DNA of 64,000 nucleotides from Paenibacillus ottowii (GCF_006874425.1 NZ_VIJZ01000001.1:729248-793247), one strand, 5' to 3'; numbered from the stretch's first letter, positions 40,405 through 50,411 are shown. Notes: generated from the letters alone by a model not told the origin. Numbers and translations: made by a program.

Positions 40405-41126
40405 TTGTCGGTTAACACTCCAATCGTTGCGGTGATCATAGTCGATACAATGACGGCGATATGTGATGGCACCCACCAGGACAAAAGGTACATTAGAACG
40501 GCCATACATAGCACAAGCAGCAGGCGATGCTTGAGTTTAGAGGTCTGGACACTTTGGAGCTGGGAGATAAGCAGGGCAAGGAACATTGCAGGCAAGGCAA
40601 AGTCCAGACCAAACATTTCTGGATGGGAAATCCAATTTCCGAGCACTCCTCCAGCCACACAGGAAGCGATCCAAGCGAGATATGCTGTGATATTAAGCCC
40701 GTTCATCCAGCGGTCACTGACCTGTCCGCCCTTAGCCAATTTATACGACGCTACCCCAAAGGATTCGTCTGTCAAAAGAATACCGATGCCTATATTTCTC
40801 CACAGTGAATATTTAGAAAAATAAGGGGCCAACGACGCACTTAACAGCAGATGGCGGGCATTTACTATAAATGTCGTTAAAATAATGACAGACAGAGGAC
40901 TGGCTGTAGCCAGCATGGAGCACATAATAAATTGGGAGGCGCCAGCATATACAAGCGCTGACATCAGGCCAATTTCCAGAGTGCTCACCCCTGATGAAGC
41001 GCCCACAATGCCCGCCGCGAACCCAATACATACATAACCAAGCAATGTAGGGATACAATCTTTAACCCCTTGTAAAAAGCTGAGTGTATCGTGTTTCGTT
41101 CCACTCAACTCTGAAGCTATGGACAT
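40401..41126 (-). CDS. azlC: AzlC-family branched-chain amino acid exporter
   Basis: The ATG at 41126 follows GGGGGAAG. The 241-residue membrane protein has the AzlC motifs ALVYAGASQFIMCSMLATAS and IVNARHLLLSASLAPYF and a C-terminal span region. It forms an operon with azlD and is divergent from an XRE-cupin regulator that probably represses it. Confidence 0.93.
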   Translation of the reverse strand: MSIASELSGTKHDTLSFLQGVKDCIPTLLGYVCIGFAAGIVGASSGVSTLEIGLMSALVYAGASQFIMCSMLATASPLSVIILTTFIVNARHLLLSASLAPYFSKYSLWRNIGIGILLTDESFGVASYKLAKGGQVSDRWMNGLNITAYLAWIASCVAGGVLGNWISHPEMFGLDFALPAMFLALLISQLQSVQTSKLKHRLLLVLCMAVLMYLLSWWVPSHIAVIVSTMITATIGVLTDK

Positions 41127-41292
41127 GTCAATCTTCCCCCAGAACACAAATTTTATAATAGTATATAACGGAATTCTAAGAGTATCAATATATTATACAT
41201 TTGTATGTTATATTGGATAAACTCTATAGCAAACATGTCATCTTTTGTGTATTCTTCATATATAGACTTATGGATACCAGGAGGGACAGTCC

Positions 41293-41841
41293 GTGGATTC
41301 AATGCAGTATATTATTGGCTCTAATTTAGCTCAAATCAGGAAGACTAGAGGACTTAGTTTGGATAAGGTCGCTGAACTGACAGGGGTCAGCAAAGGGATG
41401 CTGGCTCAAATTGAAAAGGGGAAATCCAATCCTACAGTAACCACGCTATGGAAAATTGCGAACGGCTTGCATGTATCTTTTTCCACCTTTCTTAAAGAAG
41501 ACCCGCCGCAAATCACAAAGATTCGGAGGGCGGATTTACATCCAGTTATTGATGAGGACGGTAACTATTTTGTTTATCCAGTATTTCCGTACCACTCGGA
41601 GAAGAAGTTCGAGGTATTTACGGTAAGTCTGAAGCCAGGTTTTACACATCAGGCAGAGAAGCATCTGGGAGAGGAAACAATTCTCATGATCCGTGGAGAA
41701 ATGTACTTTGAAATGCAGGGGCAGCAACTCAAACTGAGTGCAGGGGATGCGGTACAATTTCAAGTGTCTGATATCCACGCTTATCGCAATGATTCAGATG
41801 AGGATGCTGATTTTTATGTCTTGATTTATTATGCGGATTAG
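41293..41841 (+). CDS. XRE-cupin transcriptional regulator
   Basis: The GTG at 41293 follows AGGAGGGACAG. The 182-residue protein has an N-terminal HTH (RKTRGLSLDKVAELTGVSKG, MLAQIEKGKSNPTVTTLWKI) and a C-terminal cupin (FEVFTVSLKPGFTHQAEKHL, then RGEMYFEMQGQQLKLSAGDA). The pairing with a divergent azlCD operon is common, so it probably controls amino acid export in response to a small ligand bound by the cupin. Confidence 0.92.
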   Translation: MDSMQYIIGSNLAQIRKTRGLSLDKVAELTGVSKGMLAQIEKGKSNPTVTTLWKIANGLHVSFSTFLKEDPPQITKIRRADLHPVIDEDGNYFVYPVFPYHSEKKFEVFTVSLKPGFTHQAEKHLGEETILMIRGEMYFEMQGQQLKLSAGDAVQFQVSDIHAYRNDSDEDADFYVLIYYAD

Positions 41842-41940
41842 TGGGAAGATTAATATAGTCTACAACAGACTTTCACATAAGATTCTCCAAAAGCCTGAAA
41901 TATAAAAAGAGAGCAACGAGGAAAAGAGAGGAAAGAACCC

Positions 41941-42456
41941 ATGGAAAGCAAGTACATTCGAGAAACCTACTGCTGTAAGACGTCCCGAGTATTTCCCAAT
42001 GATATCAACAATCATAACACGCTCTTCGGAGGCCGATTGATGTCGTATATCGACGATATCGCATCTATTGCTGCCTCCAAGCTGTGCCGTACGAACACCG
42101 TTACGGCTTCGACGGATTCGGTGGACTTTTTGCTGCCTATCCACCCAAGCGATTCTGTCACGCTGGAAGCGTTCGTAACTTGGACAGGCCGCAGCTCGAT
42201 GGAGGTGTTCGTAAAGGTAATTCGCGAAGGATTAATGACTGCTGACCGCAAAATTGCAGCCACCGCCTTCCTGACCTTTGTGGCGTTGGACGAGAATAAC
42301 CGTAAGGTGACTGTCCCACAGGTGATTCCCGAAACAGAAGAGCAAATGCACTTACACCAAACGGCTCCATCGCGTGCAGCCATACGGCGTCAGCGGAGGG
42401 AAGAAAGCAAGCAGCTGGCTAGTTTTCTGACGACAAATTTCCCGTGGGAGGTATAG
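41941..42456 (+). CDS. Acyl-CoA thioesterase (YkhA-like hotdog fold)
   Basis: The 171-residue protein has one hotdog domain with the family motif NHNTLFGGRLMSYIDDIASI and the second strand region FLLPIHPSDSVTLEAFVTWT. It hydrolyses acyl-CoA esters. The C-terminal end (RAAIRRQRREESKQLASFLT) is basic. It stands alone with a ribosome site AGAGAGGAAAG and is followed by a strong terminator. Confidence 0.9.
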   Translation: MESKYIRETYCCKTSRVFPNDINNHNTLFGGRLMSYIDDIASIAASKLCRTNTVTASTDSVDFLLPIHPSDSVTLEAFVTWTGRSSMEVFVKVIREGLMTADRKIAATAFLTFVALDENNRKVTVPQVIPETEEQMHLHQTAPSRAAIRRQRREESKQLASFLTTNFPWEV

Positions 42457-42492
42457 TGCACTAGACATCACCGTCTTTTTGTTTTTGCATAA

Positions 42493-42551
42493 AAAGGGAG
42501 CCGCTTTTCCGTTAGAGATCGCTAAGATCTGCTCGGATTACGGCTCCCTTT
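42493..42551. terminator. Bidirectional terminator
   Basis: AAAGGGAGCCG (42493-42503) pairs with CGGCTCCCTTT (42541-42551), with an inner AGATC/GATCT stem, between two convergent genes. Confidence 0.85.
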
Positions 42552-42566
42552 GATAAACGTTCTGAG

Positions 42567-44033
42567 CTATTCCATTTTAACTATGCGGAAATGCTGGTTC
42601 GTTCCGCCATTATCGCCCCATTGAATGGCTTTAGCTCCATCGGCGGTCGCACCTTCGGAAATGTCGATCAGCTTGCCAGTTGCCCGATTTTTCAGCTTGT
42701 AATAACCTCCGGTTACGGATACCAGCTGCCAATGCTGACTGGACCAGCCTCCATCATTCCACTGTTCGATAACTACGCCGTCCGCTGTCGCACCGTTTTC
42801 AACGCCAATCAGCTTCCCGCTGTTCCGGTTTACAATTTTATAATATCCATCGCCTGTATCCTTAAGCTGCCATTGCTGGCTTGGTGTACCGGAATTTGCA
42901 CGCTGCTCCAAGTCTGCTCCGTCTGTCGTCGCATTGCCAATGATGCCTAGCGGCTTGTTGCTCTTGCGGCTTACCAGCTGATAATAAGCATTCGGGTCGA
43001 TGACCATCGGTGTAGTCACGCCCTCCACCACACCACTGGCGGTATCAATGTTAATACTGTCGAACCAATCCATTGCTAATGAAGTCGCAGTTGGAAAACG
43101 CAGCGGCAGCCATACATATGTCGAGTCCTGCACAGGACCACTCCAAGCCCCCGCCCAGCGGTCGCCCAAATACAGGTACGAGGTAGCCTGCGTACCTTCA
43201 ACAGGAATGACGTAGGCCGACTGTGAACCATAGGTTGTACTATCCCCGAAGTTCATCGTATTGCTCCAGGTTCCTTCAATACTGGATGCGGTAGCATACT
43301 TGGCCTGATTGGGGTTCCAACCAGTTGCTCCGGATGTAATCAGGAAGTAGACATCTCCTTTTTTGAACATCGCCGGAGCTTCACGATATTGTCCTGGCCA
43401 AAGTGTAGCCACCAAGGATTCAACTTGTAGAAAATCCGGTGTCAAACGATAAATGTTCAGATTCGCGTTGACACGGGTAGCGGAGATCAGGTAAGCAGTA
43501 CCGTTATCGTTATATACGGTCATATCGCGCGAATCATAATCCAGCGGACGGAAGCTGCCCTGATACGTATAATCGCCGTCTACGGTATCCGAAGAGGCAA
43601 CTGCTACTCGGGCCTCGTTATAATTAATCCCGTTTTCCTTGTGCATCCACAATACGTATTTACGTGTTTTTTCATTATAAATCACTTTCGGACGTTCAAT
43701 ATTTGATACATTCAGTTCGGCGGCCGAACTGCTAGTCAGCACGTTTTTGCGAAACTCCCAGTTTTTTAAATCCGTGGAACGATAGGCGGATACCGCCTTG
43801 AACGTACCATTGGGATTACGATTTTCACCAAACCAATAATAATAACCATCTACTTTAATCATCCCGCCCCCATGGGCATGAACCACGTTTCCATTTGTAT
43901 CTTTGAACTGAATGCCGTTCACAACATTGGTTGAAGCGGCTGAAGCAATCTTAGGTGAGAACATCTGAAAAATACTCAACGAAAGCAAAATAGTAAGCAT
44001 AATACACAGCAAGCGGGCAAAATCATATTTCAT
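42567..44033 (-). CDS. Secreted GH43 family glycosidase with ricin-type carbohydrate-binding domain
   Basis: The 488-residue protein has a signal peptide (cleavage after KIASAAS-like sequence near residue 33) and a five-blade GH43 domain (VHAHGGGMIKVDGYYYWFGE, then YDSRDMTVYNDNGTAYLISA) like that of exo-beta-1,3-galactanases (GH43_24). From about residue 350 it has three ricin B repeats with QW motifs (PSQQWQLKD, SSQHWQLVS, TNQHFRIVK). It probably degrades galactan side chains of plant arabinogalactan. A cre site lies upstream. Confidence 0.88.
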   Translation of the reverse strand: MKYDFARLLCIMLTILLSLSIFQMFSPKIASAASTNVVNGIQFKDTNGNVVHAHGGGMIKVDGYYYWFGENRNPNGTFKAVSAYRSTDLKNWEFRKNVLTSSSAAELNVSNIERPKVIYNEKTRKYVLWMHKENGINYNEARVAVASSDTVDGDYTYQGSFRPLDYDSRDMTVYNDNGTAYLISATRVNANLNIYRLTPDFLQVESLVATLWPGQYREAPAMFKKGDVYFLITSGATGWNPNQAKYATASSIEGTWSNTMNFGDSTTYGSQSAYVIPVEGTQATSYLYLGDRWAGAWSGPVQDSTYVWLPLRFPTATSLAMDWFDSINIDTASGVVEGVTTPMVIDPNAYYQLVSRKSNKPLGIIGNATTDGADLEQRANSGTPSQQWQLKDTGDGYYKIVNRNSGKLIGVENGATADGVVIEQWNDGGWSSQHWQLVSVTGGYYKLKNRATGKLIDISEGATADGAKAIQWGDNGGTNQHFRIVKME

Positions 44034-44061
44034 TGTTTCGTCCTCCTCTGTATGTGTTATT

Positions 44062-44075
44062 TTAAAGCGCTTTCA
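44062..44075 (-). promoter_or_regulatory. Catabolite-responsive element (cre)
   Basis: Read leftward the sequence is TGAAAGCGCTTTAA, a close match to the CcpA site TGWAARCGYTWNCW. It lies about 30 bases upstream of the GH43 gene, so glucose repression through CcpA is likely. Confidence 0.8.
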
Positions 44076-44261
44076 TTAGTAGGTCCTATGAATTAGCTTT
44101 GATAGAGCTGCCTATCCCAATTGTATCCATATTGAATTGAAAGTGCTAGAGTAGTATATTGACCATATATATGGAAAGCATCATCCAAATTTGACAGACT
44201 TCCATCGAATGGGGAGTATTACAAACATACTGAAATTCATTAGGATATACGGGAGGCGACG

Positions 44262-44960
44262 ATGGAAATATACGCGATTGATACGACCAAGCCGCAGGCT
44301 GAGGAACATTATGAATTACTGGTACATCAGGTCTCACTGGAAAAACAGCACAAGTTGGATCGTTTTTTACATCGTGAAGACGCTTTGAGGGGATTATACG
44401 CTGATGTGTTGTTAAGGTGGTTGGCTTGTCGCCAATTAAAAATACCAAATGTCAGCCTTCAGTTTACATACAATGCTTTTGGCAAGCCCTCCTTGTTGAA
44501 TGCACCGGCATTTCATTTTAATGTTTCCCATTCGGGAAAATGGGTAGTATGCGCCGTTGACGATCATCCGCTTGGTATCGACATTGAACAGCTCCGTCCT
44601 ATTGATTTTGAGGTAGGCAGGGTATGCTTTTCAGACACAGAGTATGATGCATTAATGCGTCAGGAACCAGAGAGTCGCTTATCTTATTTTTATGATCTTT
44701 GGACGCTTAAGGAAAGTTTTGTAAAGGCCGAAGGACAGGGACTAACGCTGCCGCTAAAGTCTTTTTCATTCGAGCTGGAAGCCCAGTCGTCTATAGGTTT
44801 CACGACAGAGGGCTTTACTACGGAGTATTGCCATTTTAAGCAGTATGAGCTGGACCCGGATTATAAAATGGCTGTCTGTGCAGCTCATGATGATTTTGCA
44901 CAGGAGGTACAGCAGGTAGATATAAATACACTACGTTTGGAAGTGGCAGCCTTGTCTTAA
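44262..44960 (+). CDS. Sfp-type 4'-phosphopantetheinyl transferase
   Basis: The 232-residue protein has the Sfp motifs FHFNVSHSGKWVVCAVD, LGIDIEQ (Mg2+ ligands) and FYDLWTLKESFVKAEGQGL. It transfers phosphopantetheine from CoA to carrier proteins of nonribosomal peptide and polyketide synthases, which are plentiful in Paenibacillus polymyxa-like species. No such synthase is in this window. The start follows ACGGGAGGCGACG. Confidence 0.93.
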   Translation: MEIYAIDTTKPQAEEHYELLVHQVSLEKQHKLDRFLHREDALRGLYADVLLRWLACRQLKIPNVSLQFTYNAFGKPSLLNAPAFHFNVSHSGKWVVCAVDDHPLGIDIEQLRPIDFEVGRVCFSDTEYDALMRQEPESRLSYFYDLWTLKESFVKAEGQGLTLPLKSFSFELEAQSSIGFTTEGFTTEYCHFKQYELDPDYKMAVCAAHDDFAQEVQQVDINTLRLEVAALS

Positions 44961-45002
44961 TATGCAGCCAGATCAAGCATATCATTGGAAAAAAGGAGAT
45001 GA

Positions 45003-46598
45003 GTGACGTTGACATTCGTTTTGTTTAGGCATGGCAGGTTATATGGGGATTGGGCTTCCAAAGGAGACTCCATAGTTGTAGAGGATGGCCGCATACAGGC
45101 CATTGGATATGCCCGGGAGCTTGAATTGCAGTTGTCCGGTAAAGAGTATGAAAGCGTGGATTGGGAAGGTGCCCATGTACTGCCGGGCTTAACCGATGCA
45201 CATATGCATTTGTCTATGCATGGTATGAAGCTGGCTATGCTGGACCTGACCTCAGCTACTTCCAAGGACGAAATGCTGGCTATGCTGCGCAAGCGAGTCG
45301 CTGTAACACCGCCAGGAGAGTGGATTTTAGGACTCAATTGGAACGAAAATACGTTTAAACCTGTTGAAATTCCGAATATAGCGGAGCTAGATGCCATTAC
45401 AGATCAGCACCCGGTCTATCTGACCCGTACGTGCTTTCATACGTTTTTGGCCAATTCAGAGGCATTTCGGCGTGCAGGTATTCACGAGAACACCCCTGAT
45501 CCGGCTTCGGGTGCCTATGGACGAGATGCAGATGGTCGGTTAAATGGATTAATTTATGAGGAAGCATCCTTTGCCTTTACAAGCGTACAGCCAGAGCCGG
45601 ATTATACGGTGAAGAAGGATACGATCCGGCGAGCTTGTCTGGACGCGCTACGGCTTGGTCTAACTGCTGCGCACACGGAGGATTTACGTTTTTTGGGCAG
45701 CGTGGAGACAATGCAGCGAATTTACAGGGAGCTAAGAGAAGAAGGCCTTGCATTTCGCACACACCAGCTCATCTATCATCCGTTTTTGGACGAAGTGAAA
45801 GTGCAAAGGCTGCGTGCAGGAACTGGCAATGAGTGGTTCAAAATCGGTGCGATTAAAATATTCGCTGACGGCGCTATTGGCGGGAGAACAGCTTTATTAT
45901 CCGAACCTTATAGTGATGCTCCACATACGTCTGGAATGGCGATTCAACCGCAGCCAGAGCTGAATCAAATGGTGGCAGCAACCAGAGCCGCAGGCTTTCC
46001 AGTCGCGGTACATGCCATCGGAGATGGGGCAGCGGACATGATTTTGACAGCAATGGAGGCCCATGGACTAACGGAAGAAAGCGGGTTGCCGGATCGTCTG
46101 ATTCATGGGCAGGTGCTAAGGGCTGATTTGGTCAAAAGAATGGCGAAGCTGCCGCTAATTGCGGACATTCAGCCTCGTTTTGTCGCAAGTGACTTTCCTT
46201 GGGTACTGAATCGGGTTGGGAAGGAACGGACCGAATATTTATATGCCTGGAAAAAGCTGCTGCAAGCAGGTATTCCGTGCGCTGGAGGCAGTGATGCGCC
46301 GATCGAGCCGCTAAACCCATTTTTGGGTATACATGCGGCAGTGACTCGCGCCAAGCCGGAAGAAATGCATGAGGGCTATCTTCCCGCTGAAAAGCTGGAT
46401 GTTCACGAAGCTATTCATCTGTTCACTATGGGGAGCGCAGTAGCAGCAGGCGAAGCTGATGAAAGAGGGACAATCGCTGAAGGCAAAGCCGCTGACTTTA
46501 CCGTTATTGACCGCGATGTGTCGCAAGGTCCCCAAGCTCTACTGGATGTTAAGGTACGAATGACCGTTGTGAACGGGCAAGTTGCATATCGGTCGTAG
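45003..46598 (+). CDS. YtcJ-like amidohydrolase
   Basis: The 531-residue enzyme starts with GTG after AAAAGGAGAT (a TTG two codons later is possible). Its amidohydrolase_3 domain shows DAHMHLSMHG (metal ligands), the Lys/Asp region IGAIKIFADGAIGGRTALL, FPVAVHAIGDGAADM, and AGGSDAPIEPLNPFLGIHAA near the end. It probably hydrolyses amide or formyl groups; the substrate of this family is mostly unknown. It lies 43 bases after the Sfp-type gene and may share its transcript. Confidence 0.9.
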   Translation: MTLTFVLFRHGRLYGDWASKGDSIVVEDGRIQAIGYARELELQLSGKEYESVDWEGAHVLPGLTDAHMHLSMHGMKLAMLDLTSATSKDEMLAMLRKRVAVTPPGEWILGLNWNENTFKPVEIPNIAELDAITDQHPVYLTRTCFHTFLANSEAFRRAGIHENTPDPASGAYGRDADGRLNGLIYEEASFAFTSVQPEPDYTVKKDTIRRACLDALRLGLTAAHTEDLRFLGSVETMQRIYRELREEGLAFRTHQLIYHPFLDEVKVQRLRAGTGNEWFKIGAIKIFADGAIGGRTALLSEPYSDAPHTSGMAIQPQPELNQMVAATRAAGFPVAVHAIGDGAADMILTAMEAHGLTEESGLPDRLIHGQVLRADLVKRMAKLPLIADIQPRFVASDFPWVLNRVGKERTEYLYAWKKLLQAGIPCAGGSDAPIEPLNPFLGIHAAVTRAKPEEMHEGYLPAEKLDVHEAIHLFTMGSAVAAGEADERGTIAEGKAADFTVIDRDVSQGPQALLDVKVRMTVVNGQVAYRS

Positions 46599-46619
46599 GC
46601 TGGCATTACGTATGTACGG

Positions 46620-46663
46620 CAAAAGCCTTCAACTTCACTTTTCACGTGAGGTTGAAGGCTTTT
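46620..46663. terminator. Bidirectional terminator
   Basis: AAAAGCCTTCAAC (46621-46633) pairs with GTTGAAGGCTTTT (46651-46663) between convergent genes. Confidence 0.9.
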
Positions 46664-46667
46664 GATC

Positions 46668-48296
46668 TTACAAGCCACGCTGTATAAAGCGGTCCGCATT
46701 TTTCACACTGGACCACAGATCAGAGCTTGCGCCGCCTGTATACCAGTAGGCGAAACCAGCAAATCCCTCATCCTGACCCAAACGGTACTTGCGTGTAAAG
46801 GATCGCCCTTCTTCCAGCCATAGCTTATGGAGCTGAGTATCTTTGTATGATACGGTATACTGCTGAATATCCTCGTGCCAGATCGGCTTGGAAGAGCTAC
46901 GGGATACCAACTGATTTTGCAGATCCAATGAAATATCAGAGGAAGCGACTGACTGTCCGCTAGCGTTAAGTGTCCAATTCCGTGTAAATAACGGCAACGC
47001 CAAAATCGCCTTCGCCGGATCGGTCGTTTGTACAAAGCGCCGCACGCTTTCACGCAGCCATGGCAGTGAGGACACAGAGCCGGGTATGGAGCTCCCTCCC
47101 CAATGCTCGTCATATCCCATCAGGATGAGATAGTCTGCCGCAACGCCAAGCTGTTCATAATCAAAAGCGGCAGTCCAGTCTGTTCCATAATCAGGAGATA
47201 CACACAGTGCTAACACCGCATTTTGACTTTTCAAGGCAGTCTTTAATTGTTGGATGAACAATGTAAGATAGGCACGGTCTTGACCGTCTACATTTTCAAA
47301 ATCAATGACAAGCCCGTCCAAACCATATACAGATACAGCATTGGCAAGTTGAGTTATGGTTTTAGCCCGTAGTACCTCACTGGACAGAATTTGGTGCGTC
47401 AGCGCCAAGTTGGAGCGGTTGCCTACCATAGCCCAGATCTTTTTTTGATGTTGTTTGGACCAGGTAAGTAACGAAGAACTGGTGTAATCGCTGATAATGC
47501 CTGTTTCGTTTAGAAAAAACCAGCGTGGTGACAGGGTGTTGATGTTGGATTGGAGCACCGTATTTTCAAACTGCTGAACGGTTTGGTCATATTGCCAGCC
47601 CAATCGAATCGAAGAAGCAGTGGAAGCAGCTTGGCGAGCATGCTGTGTTGAATACGTCAGCAGACGTTCCAATAATGCCGCTGTTTCTTCACGAGTAAGC
47701 GAAGATGCCGGACGAAAATAATTGTTTTCGCCTTTCATAAAGCCATAACGACTCACGGTGATTACCCCTTCAAGAGCCCAATCTGCAATTTCGTTACGAT
47801 CTGTGAAAGAGGAAGTAGCGTCACCTGATCCGCCCGAAGAGCGGATAAGACGGGCAATCATTAAGGCTGCTTCTTGCCGCGTTATAGGACTATTAGGGTG
47901 AAATGTAGCGGAAGATCCTCCCTGTACGATATCAAGCTGCGAAGCCGCTTCAATCCAACCGTAGTACCACGCCTGTTTGGGAACATCCCGATAGGAGGAA
48001 ACAACTGCTTGTACAGGTTCTAGACCGAGTGTACGGTCCAACGCGGTAACCCATTCGGCTCTGGTAACGGCCTTTTTAGGAGAGAAATAACCAGGCTGTG
48101 TTCCTGTTAAAATTCCTTTAGCATACAGGGAGATAATAGACTGATAGGCATAGCTGTGTGAAATATCTTGAAATGCTATGCCGGATGCTGCTGCCGGAGC
48201 GGCTAAGTATGAAATGAATGTGGTAAATAATGTAATGATGGCTGTAGCTGCTGATAAAATAAGTTTGGTTACCCAACGCGATCGTTTGGAACTCAT
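46668..48296 (-). CDS. Secreted SLH-domain GH18 hydrolase (spore or wall type)
   Basis: The ATG at 48296 follows AAGAAGG; the frame opens 37 codons earlier without a ribosome site. The 542-residue protein has a signal peptide (LILSAATAIITLFTTFISYL), three S-layer homology repeats at about 40-230 (each with a TRxE motif such as AVTRAEWVTALDR, ITRQEAALMIAR, LTREETAALLER) and a GH18 domain whose active site is LDGLVIDFENVDG with catalytic Glu. The site resembles YaaH/SleL-type N-acetylglucosaminidases that act on spore cortex. The SLH part should anchor it to the wall. Confidence 0.9.
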   Translation of the reverse strand: MSSKRSRWVTKLILSAATAIITLFTTFISYLAAPAAASGIAFQDISHSYAYQSIISLYAKGILTGTQPGYFSPKKAVTRAEWVTALDRTLGLEPVQAVVSSYRDVPKQAWYYGWIEAASQLDIVQGGSSATFHPNSPITRQEAALMIARLIRSSGGSGDATSSFTDRNEIADWALEGVITVSRYGFMKGENNYFRPASSLTREETAALLERLLTYSTQHARQAASTASSIRLGWQYDQTVQQFENTVLQSNINTLSPRWFFLNETGIISDYTSSSLLTWSKQHQKKIWAMVGNRSNLALTHQILSSEVLRAKTITQLANAVSVYGLDGLVIDFENVDGQDRAYLTLFIQQLKTALKSQNAVLALCVSPDYGTDWTAAFDYEQLGVAADYLILMGYDEHWGGSSIPGSVSSLPWLRESVRRFVQTTDPAKAILALPLFTRNWTLNASGQSVASSDISLDLQNQLVSRSSSKPIWHEDIQQYTVSYKDTQLHKLWLEEGRSFTRKYRLGQDEGFAGFAYWYTGGASSDLWSSVKNADRFIQRGL

Positions 48297-48404
48297 ACCC
48301 AATAACCTTCTTTTTTGATAGATTGGAAGTGTATATATCGTTACTCGACGAATAATACTATCAAAAAGAGGAAAGTTATTCATTGCTAAATTGCTGGAAA
48401 AAAC

Positions 48405-48437
48405 CAAAAAAACCGCTACCCAATGGGTAGCAGGTTT
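48405..48437 (-). terminator. Terminator of the degV gene
   Basis: GCTACCC and GGGTAGC (48415-48431) form a tight stem with a three-base loop; read leftward, a run of seven T residues follows. Confidence 0.85.
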
Positions 48438-48451
48438 AAAGATTGGTTAAA

Positions 48452-49303
48452 CTATGCTTTTTTGGCATACATAATACCGATCGTTTGTGGACCACAATGA
48501 CTGGATATGACGCAGCCTGCTGTTGTTAGCAATACCTCTTGTGCGTTCGTTTCCTCTTGCAGGCGTGCTTGCAGCATTAGCGCATCTTCTTCAGCCAAAG
48601 CATGTACGACAATGATCATATCGTTATCCATTACATCCCGATGCTTCAGGGCATTTTGCAGCATTTGATCCAGTGCTTTTTCACGTTTGCCGCGGACTTT
48701 ATAGGCAGGCGTCATTTTTCCGTCAATTACTTTGATCACGGGACGAATTTTGAGCAGGCTGCCGATTAGATTTTGCATACCTGAGCATCTTCCGCCTTTA
48801 TACAAGTATTCGAGTGTATCAATGACAAATTCTGTGTCGATTAGCGGTCTGGTTGCCGTCAACATGTCTACAATCTGCTCTATCGTGCTGCCGTTTGCTG
48901 CCGCGCGAGCAGCTTTCATCACAAGCAGGCCAAAGCCGCACGACAAATTCAGGGAATCAAAAACCGTAACGCGACCTTCAGGGAATTCGGAGGCAGCAAG
49001 CAGCGCATTCTGGTATGTGGATGATAGCTCGGAAGACAGACTGATATATAAAATGTCATCCCCTTGTTCTATGTAGGGCGTAAAGGCTTGAATGAAATCT
49101 GCCGGAGAAGGTGCAGCGGTACGAGGTAAGCGTCCCTCGCGGCTGACACGCTCAAATAACTGTTCTGGGTGGATATTCACCCCATCTTGCAATGCATCAT
49201 CACCAAATACTGTATAGAGTGGCACAATGCTAATCTCGTACTGTTGGCGCCAGTGGGCAGGGACATCACTGGTACTGTCTGCAAAAATTTTAATTTTGTT
49301 CAT
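48452..49303 (-). CDS. DegV-family fatty acid-binding protein
   Basis: The 283-residue protein has the DegV pattern: IKIFADSTSDVPAHWRQQYE at the start, TAAPSPADFIQAFTPYIEQG and the domain 2 motif TLEYLYKGGRCSGMQNLIGS. DegV/FakB proteins bind fatty acids for the kinase FakA. It stands alone; FakA is not in the window. RBS AGAGGATTTAAG precedes the ATG. Confidence 0.93.
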   Translation of the reverse strand: MNKIKIFADSTSDVPAHWRQQYEISIVPLYTVFGDDALQDGVNIHPEQLFERVSREGRLPRTAAPSPADFIQAFTPYIEQGDDILYISLSSELSSTYQNALLAASEFPEGRVTVFDSLNLSCGFGLLVMKAARAAANGSTIEQIVDMLTATRPLIDTEFVIDTLEYLYKGGRCSGMQNLIGSLLKIRPVIKVIDGKMTPAYKVRGKREKALDQMLQNALKHRDVMDNDMIIVVHALAEEDALMLQARLQEETNAQEVLLTTAGCVISSHCGPQTIGIMYAKKA

Positions 49304-49335
49304 ACCTTAAATCCTCTCTGTGAGATGCAGAAAAA

Positions 49336-49809
49336 TCATAAAGATTGCACGGAGGAAGGATAAATATCCGCTGTGCTATTCGGAATGGAAAGACCGATGG
49401 CAAGTAGTGCAATAAAGCCTACAATAATGAGTGCATTAATGATTAATCCTGTAATAGCAAAGGTTTTCTTACGGTTTTTTAACGCAATGCCGATGATCCC
49501 GACCACAAGTCCACTACAATTCAGCAGCAGGCTGCCTAAAAAAATAAAGGGAATCATCACCGTTCCAGTTTGCTGCAAAGCGACTTCCGGGTTCATTGTT
49601 TGGTATTGGCTGAAATGAGCCATCAGATTAATGACCATAATAGCCAAAATAATATATCCGATCAGACTGACGAGCGACATAATAAAAGAGGCGATTCCGG
49701 GACCGGAATGTTTGAGCTTGACCGGAGGCTGGAAAACAGGAGCTTCTGAAAAAACAGGGTGCTCCTCAGACGCAGCAGGCTTTTGCCAATTAGGATCTTG
49801 GTTACTCAT
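49336..49809 (-). CDS. DUF4190-like membrane protein
   Basis: The ATG at 49809 follows AAGGAGTTG. The 157-residue protein has a Pro-rich soluble start (NQDPNWQKPAASEEHPVFSE) and three spans (IASFIMSLVSLIGYIILAIM, IPFIFLGSLLLNCSGLVVGI, ITGLIINALIIVGFIALLAI). This is the layout of DUF4190 proteins, which have no known function. It is probably transcribed with degV. Confidence 0.75.
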   Translation of the reverse strand: MSNQDPNWQKPAASEEHPVFSEAPVFQPPVKLKHSGPGIASFIMSLVSLIGYIILAIMVINLMAHFSQYQTMNPEVALQQTGTVMIPFIFLGSLLLNCSGLVVGIIGIALKNRKKTFAITGLIINALIIVGFIALLAIGLSIPNSTADIYPSSVQSL

Positions 49810-50027
49810 TTTTTCAACTCCTTGAACATAGTTCGAACAGGTACTAATTTTCCACAAAATAAGCAAAAAAGCAAGCCATCTTACACATTACCCTTCAATA
49901 GACAGGGGTTAATCATCAAATTTGGTATGCGGTTTGTTCCCACACACTGGCTGGTAAACTTCATGCTATTCCGATAAAATAAGAAGAACATTCGGGTAAA
50001 AGGATCAGTGAAAAGGAGTATAAAAAT

Positions 50028-50411
50028 ATGCAACGAAGATGGATAATGGTAGGATCTATAATGATGATGTTGGCAGTAGCCATTGGAGCGTTCGGAGCGC
50101 ATATTGTAAAAGCACGGATCGACACGGATGCATTGGCGATCTATGAAACCGGTGTGAAATATCACATGATTCACGCTGTCGGTTTGCTGATCGTTGCGTT
50201 GGCTGCCGGACAGTGGGGGCCTTCGACCCGTTTAAGATGGGCAGCGCGTCTGTTGTTCACGGGTATCATTTTGTTTTCTGGCAGCTTGTACGTGCTAAGT
50301 TTAACCGGAATCCGTGTGCTGGGGGCAATTACCCCATTGGGAGGCGTATGTTTTATTGCAGGATGGATACTTTTGGCATGGGCTGCTGCTGCTCTAAAGA
50401 AAGAGGACTAG
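50028..50411 (+). CDS. DUF423 family membrane protein (YwdK-like)
   Basis: The 127-residue protein has four spans and the family motifs AIGAFGAHIVKARIDTDALA, YETGVKYHMIHAVGLLIVAL and SGSLYVLSLTGIRVLGAITP. Its function is unknown. RBS AAAAGGAGT precedes the ATG, and a long-armed terminator (50433-50484) follows. Confidence 0.93.
   Translation: MQRRWIMVGSIMMMLAVAIGAFGAHIVKARIDTDALAIYETGVKYHMIHAVGLLIVALAAGQWGPSTRLRWAARLLFTGIILFSGSLYVLSLTGIRVLGAITPLGGVCFIAGWILLAWAAAALKKED

Noticed and set aside
44262..46598. A nonribosomal peptide gene cluster suggested by the Sfp-type gene
   Set aside because: No synthetase, thioesterase II or tailoring gene of such a cluster is nearby.
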